A stretch of 64,000 nt of DNA from Loxodes magnus (taxonomy: Eukaryota > Ciliophora > Karyorelictea > Loxodida > Loxodidae), in contig CAMPDV010000216.1 of NCBI GenBank assembly GCA_946699065.1, positions 62,001 to 126,000 of the forward strand. Direction: 5' to 3'. Position numbers and translations under genes: made by a program. Below, one piece after another: positions 22,151 to 33,675 of this stretch. A model generated the notes under the pieces. The model ran no database searches, was not told where the DNA came from, and saw only the letters and a list, made by a program, of their open reading frames with translations. Positions within the stretch are counted from its first letter, which is position 1. Each line of letters opens with the position of its first letter.

Positions 22151-22780
22151 AAGGTAAACAGTTATTTTAATGATTAATGATTAATTTTTTTTAACACCCA
22201 TATGATTTATAAATATATAGCAATATAAAATATTTGTTTTAGTCATTAGTTTTAATTGAATTAACCTTTTAGTATAAATTTGAATGATTTTTTTTGACCT
22301 TTTCTTTATATAATATATTTATGATAATCTGTAATCATTCAGATTTAACTAAAATTAACTTGATTTTATATACTTTTATTCTTTAGTTCTTATTCACTTA
22401 TTTTTCTAAATTTTATTTATCTCTAAAATAGAAACTTATTAATCATTCTTGCAGTTTGGAGAAATCTTGAGTATTACATATTACTTAAATGCTTTTCGTA
22501 ATATTTTTTTCAAAATTATATTTAGTTGAAAACTTAGATGATATTAAAAACATCAAAATTTTAATAATTATTATACAAAATATGCTTAGTGTAAAAAATT
22601 TGCTCACTTTCTTGGAATTTCAACTTTTTCAAGCAGCTATTTTTCTTCGTTGTCTGGTTTTACTGTTCCACTTATGGTTTATGTATTCATTTCTTCTTGT
22701 ATATAAATATTTGGGAGAGAATGGGGCTTTTTTCCATATCATATGATATTTTCTTTTTTAATCAGTACTTTTCTTGTCAA
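22151..22780. other. No gene recognised
   Basis: T-rich on the plus strand. An 85-codon standard-code frame at 22489-22746 is Ile/Leu/Phe-rich and lacks a family resemblance. Confidence 0.35.
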
Positions 22781-22789
22781 TGTGTTTTT

Positions 22790-23312
22790 TTATATTTTAT
22801 AAAGTTTGCTCTGTGAAAAATACATTTTAGCTTCTGCGACAGTAGTATTTCTTCTTAAAGACTTAATTAATTTTCCACGTATATAATTATTAATTTGCTA
22901 ATTAGTTCTATCTCTTTTTCATATTTATTTTTTCTTTTTCTTTTGTTCCATTTAGCGTTATAGAATTGCTAATTTTCTTCTATTTTTACAACTCTATTTT
23001 CTAGTCTTCTTTGCTTCTTTTTTAAGTTTAATATTGACTTCTTAAATCTTGCGATATATTCAAGAAAACATTTAATTATCTTTCCTGGGATATGAGCCTC
23101 GATTCTATTTATTCTTATATTTCAAGTTTGTCCTTTAATTTCTTATTTCCTTTCTTCAGCTTTTAGACCTCTTTCTGGAGGTAGAAAGCTACTTTAATCA
23201 GGTAATCATAGCTTATTTACGTTACCTTTTTGCCATTCTTTTGCTTTTCCTGAACATTCTAATGTTCCGCTTACACCTACCTTTTAGAAGCTTATTCTTT
23301 AAACCTTTTTTT
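22790..23312 (-). mobile_element. Family E coiled-coil element, copy 2
   Basis: Minus strand, one frame of about 170 codons with TAR=Gln: 'FKEQASKRQVQAEHQNVQEK', then 'YDYLIKVAFYLQKEVQKLKK' and 'QEQIESRLISQERQLNVFLN', matching copy 1 at 4.4 kb, and a Lys/Gln-rich tail. It is a predicted coiled coil. The start codon is not preserved at the expected place. The conserved block between two otherwise diverged copies shows the protein was once under selection in this family. Confidence 0.5.
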
Positions 23313-23330
23313 TTATTATATAATAAAATT

Positions 23331-23720
23331 GTTTAGGCTACGATCAGGAGAACTAGCAGGTAATCTGATGCAGTGTTTATTGCATTGCAAGTAATCTCAC
23401 TAGATGTCACCACGGGAAAGGTGGACAAGATAGAAAGAGACAAACCTAACTTGCCTGAGGGTTCTCCTAACAGCAGAAAAATTTGACTGACAGGTCTTCT
23501 AATGACTTAATTACTAATATTATCTAAGAAGATTGAAGTGTTTGGTTCAAGATTTGAGATAATCTTTAGAGAGCAGATTTCCCATTTGGAAAAGCGGATT
23601 GGCTCTCTGGATGTCTAGAATGACAACAAGAATTAAGAGAACATTTTTTCTTAATATTAAATATAAATATCGAAAGAGCCTCACGCCATCGAAGTGCTAC
23701 ACTCTCTATATAAATCTTTA
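23331..23720 (+). mobile_element. Short interspersed element, family S-D
   Basis: Single copy in this window with its own body (TAGGCTACGATCAGGAGAAC...) but ending in the S tail: AAAGAGCCTCACGCCATCGA then AGTGCTACACTCTCTATA. The shared tail with an unrelated body makes it a further S subfamily. Confidence 0.6.
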
Positions 23721-25130
23721 TTAATTACTTTATAATATTTCAAAGTGTTATCCCTTATATAAGACTTTTAAATTTAATCTTTTTATTATCTAGTTCATTT
23801 CTATTCTATTTTATAAACGCAACCTTGCAAGAATAATTCTAGTGATCAAAAGGAAGTTTGTTTAAGAACTATTAATTAGTAAGAAAGCTCTTTTATTTTT
23901 TAAAAGGTAGCTATTCTTACTTTAAATCCTGGCTGCTTGTAATCAAACATAGCATTCTTGCCCGATAGGGAATATATCTTTAAAGTTTGCTATTCATTTT
24001 CATATTCTACTAAGAGTTATTAATTTTGTGCTAGTTCAATGAAAATAGTGACCTTAAAAATGTTAAGTTTTAAACATATCACAAAACTATAATTAATAAA
24101 TAGCCCCTTCAAGCTCTAAGTTATAAGTATTAAAGAAACTTAATTAATATATATAAGCAAAGTATCTAACACAGACCTAGGACTTATAATTTCCTTCTTT
24201 TTACCTTAAATAAGCTCAAAGTAATTTTATATAGCTTATTAAGGTATTAAACTCTAACTAGCAAGTTACCTTTATCTTGCATCTGCTATATACTGATTTT
24301 ATTTCTTTTGAAATATGAAATAAGCTTATTATAGAATTATTATAAAGCAGAAGATAAATCTATTTTGTTGGTCTGAGATAAGCAAAAAAAAGAAAGTGAA
24401 ATATAGAAATTGACAGATACCAATATTTCCTAATAAAACTAGTTTCTCACTTTAAGAACAATTAATTTCTAAGCTTTCTAAGTATTTAATTCGTATACTA
24501 GTTTATAAAGATCTTCGCATAACTTATTAGACTATTGGTATTGAGTATGTTAGTTAATAGGAAGTATTTAGCTCAAACTAATTTATACAAATAATGCTGA
24601 AGTCTATATTATCCAAAAATTATTACGGAAAAAATACCAAAAATTACAAATATTAAGTTTGTGAGTTTCTAAATCAAGCAGAAATGCCTTATAAAATTTA
24701 ACGTTTTTTCTAGCAGTTGTTCTTGCTTTATTATTGACTAAGAAAAAAGCAGAATACTTAAAATGAGAAACTTTAATTTCTAAATTCACTATTCTTTAGA
24801 TCTTTTATTTAGGTTAATCCTTCTTTTATATAAGAAGTAAGAAGTTTATAAGCTGTAATGTAGAAATCCTTTATTCTTAAAATTTATGAAAGCAGAACAA
24901 CTTTTTTTCCATTTTATTAGTTCGTAATTTGATAAAAAGACTAGTAGAGAAATAACTTTATCAAATAAATATAGAACTTATTTAAATTCTAAAGAATAAG
25001 GATAAAAGATGAAGTTAAGAGATTATTCTAAAACAGTATTGAGTAATTATATATCTTTGATATAAAATATTATTTATTCATTAAAAGTAAAATATTCTAA
25101 ATGTGGGATATTAATACGCTTCCTTGTTTA
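23721..25130. other. No gene recognised
   Basis: AT-rich. A 61-codon minus frame at 24604-24789 ('KVSHFKYSAFFLVNNKARTT') has no family match. Nothing else was seen. Confidence 0.35.
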
Positions 25131-25513
25131 TCTTTTATCTCCATCATTTTAACTATTAAGCTCGCTCGCAAATTATAATACCTTTAGATTATCCACTAGT
25201 AAAAACCTATTTATATCGTAAGTTTCAATGGATTTTTTTCTTCTAATGATGATTCTAAATCTTTGATATTTTAGACTTCACAGTATTCTCTTATCGAAGC
25301 ATGGGTAAACTAAATTCTCTTTTTGTAACTTTACTCTTTTATCTATATCAAGCATACTATATAATTTTATTTTTTATTTAATTACTCTTTTTCCCTTTTA
25401 ATTTCCTTCTTCAAGTCTTCTACAAGGCATTGATATATTCTATAGTCTATGGATACATTTTCCTTATTTTGATAGCACTGTTTATTACCATATTTTTTCC
25501 CAATCCATCTATA

Positions 25514-25525
25514 CGTCAAATAAAA
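25514..25525. repeat. Target-site duplication, 3' side of F copy 2
   Basis: CGTCAAATAAAA, identical to 26320-26331. Directly adjoins the AAT-type tail of the element. Confidence 0.75.
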
Positions 25526-26319
25526 TAATAATATTAGTAAACTAAAAATAATAAAAGTTTAGCAATCCCTGGATTTTCAACCAGGTTTTTGCTACCATTT
25601 TTTTAGCTGGGTGGAACCACTGAGAATCATCTGTTTTTTATGCAAATAATTTCTTCTTGTATATCCCCGTTTGAGTAATTCAGAGTCTGTTGATCGTGCT
25701 TAACGTTATTTGTTTCTCTTTTATCTAAACTTTCCTTCATGGATCGCAATTTTATAATAAGTGTCACTTCTACTTGCAATAATAGCATTATTTAATTTGT
25801 CTTTTCTTGAATCTCTTCAGAATTTTTTTTCAAATTAGTTGATTTTTTGAGTAAATCTAAATTAATCTTTTCGTCATTCTATTTTTATTGAACGTTTGCT
25901 TATGTAGAGACTTTTTCAATGATATTGCTTTGCTCTTGCTTAAAATTCGATTGAGATTATTAATATAGTTACTATTCCGTTACTAAATTATTCTAAATTA
26001 ATTGTTGTTTTAATTATTAGTAGCCCACCATTTTGATCTTCGCTAGTATTCATTAGTTCATTAATTTTCCCCTTTGCTGTAAATTGTTTCCTAATAACTT
26101 TGTACTATTGTTTTCATTTAGTCAAGTTATATTTAGAGTTCTGATTATTTTATACCTTTATTGGATTTGTTTCTATTGTTCCGACTATGACTTTTCCCTC
26201 AGATGAGGAACTTGATTTATCTTCTTACTATTTTGTCTCTACATTAGTTTCGTACTTTCCTTTTTGCGTTCCTAATTTGGTTTTTGGAAAGGCGAATAGA
26301 TTATTCCATTTTTGATACG
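25526..26319 (-). mobile_element. Family F coiled-coil element, copy 2, with target-site duplication
   Basis: The insert is bounded by CGTCAAATAAAA at 25514-25525 and again at 26320-26331, a 12-bp target-site duplication. The ORF begins about 10 bp inside the 5' end (ATG 26309, 'MEQSIRLSKNQIRNAKRK'). It reads through TAR=Gln with frame changes to 'DKSSSSEGKVIVG', a coiled coil, and a 3' part reading 'MVAKTWLKIQGLLNFY'. The 3' end forms AGCAA..CCTGG / CCAGG..TTGCT and is followed by a TAATATTATT-type tail. The short 5' leader and TSD mean this is close to a full-length 0.8-kb retroposon without its own polymerase. Confidence 0.7.
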
Positions 26320-26331
26320 CGTCAAATAAAA
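26320..26331. repeat. Target-site duplication, 5' side of F copy 2
   Basis: CGTCAAATAAAA at the 5' end of the insert. Joining the flanks restores alignment to the NACHT gene at its Walker B strand. Confidence 0.75.
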
Positions 26332-27019
26332 CCAATATTTTCTAAACTCAAAATTGTGTTTTTCTTAAATTTTACTTTCAAATGCTTTAACGGTTGGAAA
26401 ATATACTAATATAAAAATTCATGCTTATACTCTAGATACTTTAAGACTAGAATTTCCAAAAAATAAATTTTTCCAGAACCAGAATCTCAAAAAGTAATAA
26501 CCCTGTTTAACTATCATTGTCTAAAAATTTAAAAGCTTTAACTCCAGATCGTCCTTAGCCATAAGTTTGCATTTGAAGCACATTATAAACTTAAGAAATA
26601 GCCTTATTTCTTCGCATCTTATCTTTTTTAGCTTTGATCATATTTTAAGAGATACTTTTTTTACACTTTAAAGCAAGCCAATTCTATTCTATTGCTTAAG
26701 TAAATTAAAAAGCAACTCTGGATATGTTAAAATTCAAGTTATATCTAGTCTTTATTTCCCAATGACACAATATTTTAGAATTATAAGAACCTAACTCCTA
26801 TATACTACCTTGCTTGATCATAAGCTAGAATATCTAAGGTATTTAACATTAAATTTGACTTCTTATGGATTTTTTCATTTATCAATCCATGTTTCCTTAT
26901 AAAAAAGTTCTTTAAGATTGAGATAACTTCAGTATCCAAAATTCCACCTCAAAACTACAAAGCAAACTGCCTTCTGACAATCTGAAAAACTTTACAGAAC
27001 TTTCAATATAATGTTTAAA

Positions 27020-27690
27020 TATTCTATTTGGAACAATATTAAATTTAAAAATTCGATTTTTTATCTTAAAATGTTAAAAAAACTTTTCAAATCTTTATTC
27101 TGTCCCAAAAAACTCCTATAGTGCAAAACGATGAGCAAAACAAATTTTTTATTTTCACATTTTTTGCACATAATTACATACCAAAATAACTCACCTAACA
27201 TACCCTCATTAAACCTCTTATTCTCTCAAAAATCTTCCTAAACCTTTCCTTTCTCTCTCCACCAAACACTCAACCCTTCACTCACTACATTAATGACTAG
27301 TACTTACTCTCACTCTAAAATTAATATATATTTATTCACTACCAACCTTCCTTCTTCAAAATTTCATACTCTCACTTTCTCAAGTTTTGCTCTCTCTTTT
27401 TTTGCATTTAAATACTACAGTAATCAAGTCCTTTTTAATAACCTCAAATTCTAAATATTCTATGCTCTTAATTCATAACTTTATTATCTCCTTTTCTAAA
27501 TTTTTTTTAGAATTTCTAAATATCCAACTCTTTTAACCCTACTCGCTTTATTTTTTCAAACGCTTAATTTATCAAACACAATACTCATATCCCACTTGTC
27601 TTGCGAAATACTTAAATTCGAAAAATATATATAAATATATGAATACTTTACCTATCTTAATTCAATTATAATTATTTGCAAAAATGAATT
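27020..27690 (-). other. Purine-rich (minus strand) region downstream of the NACHT-WD40 gene
   Basis: About 27130-27620 is almost free of G on the plus strand and rich in C/T, unlike its surroundings. On the minus strand it reads protein-like in more than one frame ('LSVWWREKGKVQEDFWENKR' in one). I cannot choose a frame. It may be a small gene, a 3' exon or a compositional tract. Confidence 0.35.
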
Positions 27691-27695
27691 AAATA

Positions 27696-30600
27696 TCAAT
27701 CCAATGAAATGTATTCGTCTTCTTCTAGACTCTCATTCATTTCCAATGAAAGGTATTCGTCTTCCATTAGTCTCACATTCCTCTCCTCCATTGCCACTCC
27801 CTCAAAATCACATCCATGCACTTTCAAGCCATGTCTACCTATCATCCTCTTTAACATATAATCCCGATGATCCTTTGTTTCTTCCCATATCTTGATTGTT
27901 TTATCTTCACTTGCAGATATTAAATACTTGTCGTCACTGGATAATACTAGAGAATAAACAGAGCCAGTATGACCCTTTAATGTTCTAATGAGCTCATAAG
28001 TTTGCATATCCCATATCTTTATTGTTTTATCACCACTTCCCGATATTAAGAGCTTGTTGTCACTTGATAATACTAAAGAATAAACATATTTAGTATGATC
28101 CTCCAATGTTCTAATGAGCTCATAAGTTTACATGTCCCATATCTTTATTGCTTTATCACCACTTCCCGATATTAAATATTTGTTGTCACTCGATAATACT
28201 AGAGAATCAACAGAACTAGTATGACCCTCTAATGTTCTAATGAGCTCATAAGTTTACATATCCCACATCTTTATTGTTTCGTAACATCCTGATATTAAAT
28301 ATTTGTTGTCACTTGATAATACTAGAGAATAAACAGATTCAGTAAGATCCTCTAATGTTCTAATGAGCTCATAAGTTTACATGTCCCATATCTTTATTGT
28401 TTTATCCTCACTTGCCGATATTAAGAAACTGTTGTCACTTGATAATACTAGAGAATAAGCAGATTCAGTATGATCCTCTAATGTTCTAATGATCTCATAA
28501 GTTTACATATCCCACATTTTTATTGCTTTATCACCACTTGCCGATATTAAATACTTGTCGTCACTTGATAATACTAAAGAATCAACAGAACCAGTATGCC
28601 CCTTTAATGTTCTAATTAGCTCTAAAGTTTACATGTCCCATATCTTTATTGTTTTATCAACACTTCCCGATATTAAATATTTTTTGTCACTTGATAATAC
28701 TAGAGATTTAACAGACAAAGTATGACTTTATAGAGGCTTAGTAAGATTATCTACCTACATGTCCCAAATTCTGATTGTTTAAAAACTTCCCGATATTAAA
28801 TACTTGTTGTCACTTGATAATACTAGAGATTCAACAGAGCCAGTATGACCCTCTAATGTTCTAATAAGCTCATAAGTTTACATGTCCCATATCTTTATTG
28901 TTCAATCCTTACTTCCCGATATTAAATACTTGTTGTCTCTTGATAATACTAGAGAATTAACATGCTAAGTATGATCCTCTAATGTTCTAATGAGCTCATA
29001 AGTTTACATGTCCCATATCTTTATTGCTTTATCACCACTTCCCGATATTAAATACTTGTTGTCTCTTGATAATACTAGAGAATTAACAGAACCAGTATGA
29101 TCCTCTAATGTTCTAATGAGCTCATAAGTTTACGTGTTCCATATCTTTATTGCTTTGTCACCACTTCCATATATTAAATATTTGTTGTCACTTGATAATA
29201 CTAGAGAATAAGCAGATTCAGTAAGATCCTCTAATGTTCTAATGAGCTCATAAGTTTACATTTTCCATATCTTTATTGTTTTATCCTCACTTGCCGATAT
29301 TAAATATTTGTTGTCACTTGATAATACTAGAGAATAAACAGAACCAGTATGATCCTCTAATGTTTCAATGAGCTCATAAGTTTACATGTCCCATATCTTT
29401 ATTGTTTTATCCTCACTTGCCGATATTAAATACTTGTCGTCACTTGATAATACTAGAGAATAAACAGATTCAGCATGATCCTCTAATGTTTCAATGAGCT
29501 CATAAGTTTACATATCCCATATCTTTATTGTTTCATCCCAACTTCCCGATATTAAATACTTGTTGTCACTTGATAGTACCAGAGAAATAACAGTATCAGT
29601 ATGACCAGTTATTGTTGGCATTTAACCAAAATTAACCTAACTCATATTAGCACCACTGAATTTACTATTCCTCAGCCAAGCTCCTCTGAAATTCACCTTT
29701 GACAAATTAGAACCACTCATATCACAACCATCAAACACTGAATCACTTAAATCTGCCTCAGGCACTTATATATTTTGAAGATCAGACAATTACGTAAACT
29801 AATAATCCATCCAATTCAATGATGTTATACAATTAGTACCTGCCATTTATAAAATTTTATTGGATCTTGTTTACTTCACTATCTCCAACAAATTTTATTA
29901 AACTTAAACTGAACTATCGATTTCCCTTATAAACTACTAGATATCCTTATTGTCCACTATTGAATACTTATTTATATTGTGAACTTCTATAGAATGTATA
30001 CTATTTTGTAAATTTAAGGCTAAATCTACCACACTCTTAGCCACATAGTAATCCCTTATTGAAGCATGAATAAACTCAAATCTCTTTGCGCCGTTTTCCT
30101 CTTTTATCTATATCAAGCATCCTATATGGTTGGAACTCTCAGTCAATTAACTAATTTATTACTAGATTTCCTTATCCATACTTTCTAACTTTAACTAACC
30201 TCTTAACATCTAGTATGCCGCACTTATTTAAATATCCTCGAATAACTTTAATAATATATTTATTTTTTATCTATCGTAGCCTATATTCTCTAACTTTTCT
30301 TATGTCTTTTTATTCCATTTATTTATAAATATCTCATATATCTTTGCCCTTTACACCTTTTTGTCTACTCCACTCCTCAAATACTTTATTATTTCCTCTT
30401 CACTCATACATATAAATAACAAAAATGGATTATTTAAAATTTCCATTAAACCAGGAATATTTTAGATGATACTCATTTACTCTTTAACCTTTTCAATCAT
30501 TTCTTTTTACTATTAATTCACGATTTAACTAGGATCTTAATTTGTATTTTAACTAGTACTTTGATTCTATTTTCTTAAGACTAAACTTATATATTATTCT

Positions 30601-32888
30601 ATCTAACTTTGATCAAAAGGCTTAATATATAACTCCTCCAACTCTTTTACCTAAGCACTTTCATTTTTGTAAGGAGAAAAGAAGTTTTTATAATTATTAG
30701 CTGTTAAAGCATAATTGATCCTACAAGTAATTATATACTTTGCTTAGGGGTATTTAAGGTTTATCAGATTTTTATTTATTATATTCATATAATTTCCTAA
30801 CTCGTCATAGGCATCAAAAAGAAAAAGCATTTTCCTAAACATCAAACTTTCGTTTTCCCCAATTTTATAGTTTTATAAAGCTGTCTCTACTAAACTAGAT
30901 TTATAATTTTCAATAGTAGGAAGATATACGTATATCGGTAGTCATTCGTGCTTCTACTCCAGATACTTAAATGCTAAAGTTTTCAGAAATAAGGATTTTC
31001 CTGAACCTGAATCTCCCAAAAGTAATAATCCTGTTTTATCTTCGCTGTCTAAAAAGTTCTAAATTTTGCTTTCAAGATTATTTTATTCCTTAGAGGTAGG
31101 ACTAGGAGCACATAATAAGCTTACGTAATACTCCTACTTTTCTTAAATTTCATTTTGCAAATAGTTTTTCATATTCTTATATACTTTACTGTCTATACCC
31201 TTTAAAGCCAACCAATTCTCCTCCATAGTTTAGGTAAACTAGGTAAAATGGTCCGATTTCTTTAGTATTTCTATTACTATCTAATGCTCCCTAATGTTTT
31301 AATCTAAATTTTCATTCTTTTGATTAAACATTCTCTCTTTGTAAGTATTAGCTACTTAGTTCTTGTCAATGCTTAGTTCTAATAATGATTTCAAAGCAAA
31401 GTATCGAATCTACCAATCTTTATCCTTACACAATTGCTCTAGCAGCTAGCACGATTCCTTAACTAATTCTGGAGAAGCTTTAGGATTTCTTATAATATGC
31501 TTCAGAAGATAACATGCTCTAAATCTTAAGTCCAGCTTTTCTTTCAAGATGAGACTTTTAAATTATTCAAATGTTTCTTATGAATATTACGTTACTAAGT
31601 CATATGTAAGAGCATCTAGGTATCTTATTCTAACTATTTTTTTAAGGTGAATTTTAGAATTTATTTATTCAGTTCCCCATACAATGAAATCCTTTAAAAT
31701 AGTGATCGCATCAGTATCGATAGTTCCAATTCCAAATGATAAAGCAACTGCCCATTAAGCAACCTTTAGAATCTTGCAGAATATTTCGAAGTAATTATTT
31801 TCTTTGTTGTCTGGAATATTCTTCAATATCATCTAACTGTATCTTAAGTAAAAATCTAACTCTGGTCCGCCTATTCTCTTTATACTTACTAATTTTAATC
31901 CAGCTTCTATTTTTTACTCAAGATACTTTTTCGTTTCAGCATTTATGAAGAAATCATTACTTTTATTCCTTTCCTCACTTTTAGAAGAGCTTTGCACGTT
32001 CTTCTGAAGCAACATGTCCAATATCTCAGGAAGATTTTATACAAGCTGCACCTTCAAGAGCTAAGACCAACCTTCAGTATATTAATGAGAGACTATTTCT
32101 ATAAATTGTTTTATAAGCACCAAAGGATCATTTAGTTTGGTCAACTTATTTTTTTGAATGGTTTAGATTCCTTGTAGAACTAGTTCCATCTTTTACTAGC
32201 TTAAACCATCTTTTAAGAAGCTTAATCCTTTTTGATAAATCTCTTAGTCTTCAGTTCCTAAAACTGGTTATTGTGATTAAGCAACATTTATAATGCTTGA
32301 AGCTTACTACGGCACCTAAGAGTTTTAGATTTTTGATTATTGAGATTTAGTAACATTAACTACCTTAGCGCTCCCACATCCTCCTCCCTTCAGTTTCATA
32401 CTTTTCTAGAATTTAAAGTTTTAGCTTTATTCGATCCGCATAGCTCCTTAGCAAGAAGTAATCTATAAGCTTTCTTTTAGATAATCCGTTTCTTTTATCT
32501 AAAACCCTTTAATATCTAGTATTTCTGCATTTACCAGATAAGGAAAGTTTTAAATCAAGCAGTAACTTTCCGCACCTTAATAGTAGCGTAAGGCATTTTC
32601 TGCTATTTGTCCTTGAATATACTCTTCCATTAGTCTTGGTAAAGTTTCATTATCCATAAACTCATTACAGCTTGATTTAAGCATAAATCTACTTTAAGTT
32701 TCTCCCTCAACTTTTTTGAATATCTTTTAATCCTTAAAATTCGCGTCTATTCAAAGTTGCTGTCCTAATCAGATTATAACATCGTGAGATTTTAGAATTC
32801 CATATAATAGGCTCTAAGACAGAAAACCATGACAGTTTCCAAGATTTTACCCGAAAATAAAGCAATTTGAATTGCAATATCCAGTCAT
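27696..32888 (-). CDS. NACHT NTPase with pentapeptide and 14 WD40 repeats (STAND protein)
   Basis: One frame of 1731 codons from ATG 32888 to TGA 27698-27696, with TAR=Gln and TGA at codons 40, 46 and 649 read as Trp ('VIIWLGQQLWIDANF', 'KHEWLPIYVYLP'). Order: N-terminal segment with 'NLGNCHGFLSQ'; helical HEAT-like region ('KDWQIRYFALKSLLELS', about 500); Walker A 'GDSGSGKS' (625-632); Walker B 'MLFLFDAYDEL' (687); 'YIITCRINYA'; 'FIHASIRDYYVAK'; pentapeptide-like repeats 'ADLSDSVFDGCDMSGSNLS' (about 1033-1087); 14 WD repeats of 41-42 residues ('KTIKIWDMQTYELIRTL'), enough for two seven-bladed propellers; and a C-terminal tail with duplicated 'EDEYLSLE'/'EDEYISLD'. STAND NTPases oligomerise on ligand binding, and the WD part is usually the sensor. 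The next ATG downstream is at 32684. A decayed paralogue follows at 25-27 kb. Confidence 0.85.
27870..29620 (-). repeat. Tandem array of 14 near-identical WD40 units
   Basis: Fourteen units of about 123-126 bp, each with the marker GATATTAAATA(C/T)TTG and the conserved block CATAAGTTTACATGTCCCAT (plus strand). Many neighbouring units differ at only a few bases, and length changes are multiples of three. The TAA inside the block encodes the Gln of WDMQTYE in most units, while at least one unit has CAA. Confidence 0.9.
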
Positions 32889-33670
32889 TTTATACTATTT
32901 AAAGGTAGAATATCTAAGAATATAAAAGATTAAATAGCATGTCTATTATAACTAACCACTTACTATCTAAACCTTTAATAAACTACTAAGTATGCTACTA
33001 TTTTATTCATTACTAGCACTAAGTTAACAGCAACTCTTTTTAGACTAATAAGCACATTAATTTCAATAAGAGTGCTTTAATCTACACTAATGAGCTATAT
33101 CCAAGAGCTCCTGGTAATACATCTGTTATTTATCTGATAGTTAGTTTCATGAAAGACTAGGAATAACTATGAGATTTGCTTATAGTTTTTGCACGGAAAA
33201 GAAAGAAAATAAACTTCGGGATATGTAGCCTTGCTTTTTATATTCAGTGTAAGAGAAGATACTTCAGTAAAACAAAAATTAAGCTATAAGCTATTAAAAT
33301 AATCAAAGAGATCATAAGAAGAAAGCTATTCATGTAGAACATAAATAAGACATAGAACGAATCCCACTAACTTCTTTATATAAAGAAGAAGGGAAAAGAA
33401 GAACAAGGGAATAAATAAGTTGTGATGGTTAATTTAAAGATAATCTAAAAAATAAGCAAACCAAAGAATATAATCTTTAGATAAGCTACTACTAGTAAAT
33501 CTTCAATAGTAGTTTATAAGCAAATCTAGTGAAATAATACTAAACTAATTGATATAAGTAAATAGAGAATATTCAGGTATCTCTTAAATTACTACCAAGT
33601 AATTCTTATTTAGATTTAAGTTAAATAACTAGAAGCTTTAGTTCCTTATTACTTTTTTTATATAAACTAG
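32889..33670. other. Intergenic; upstream of two divergent genes
   Basis: AT-rich, between the NACHT gene (minus) and a putative plus-strand gene at 33.7 kb. It should hold both promoters. No element could be named. Confidence 0.4.
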
Positions 33671-33675
33671 CAAAA

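Larger units (their letters stand above)
25135..27010 (-). pseudogene. Decayed paralogue of the NACHT-WD40 gene, split by a retroelement
   Basis: Minus-strand DNA aligns with the neighbouring NACHT gene in three blocks. 27010-26900 matches the helical region before the ATPase. 26540-26340 covers the P-loop ('TGLLLF..DSGSGK' with frameshifts) up to the Walker B strand. 25400-25130 matches the helical part after the ATPase ('LIQIK', 'HASIREYC'). Frameshifts and deletions show it is dead. A family F element lies exactly at the Walker B codons (25526-26319), flanked by a 12-bp direct repeat. Confidence 0.75.

Noticed and set aside
27704..27895. 63-codon plus-strand ORF opposite the NACHT-WD40 C-terminus
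   Set aside because: Antisense shadow of the duplicated acidic tail of the real gene.
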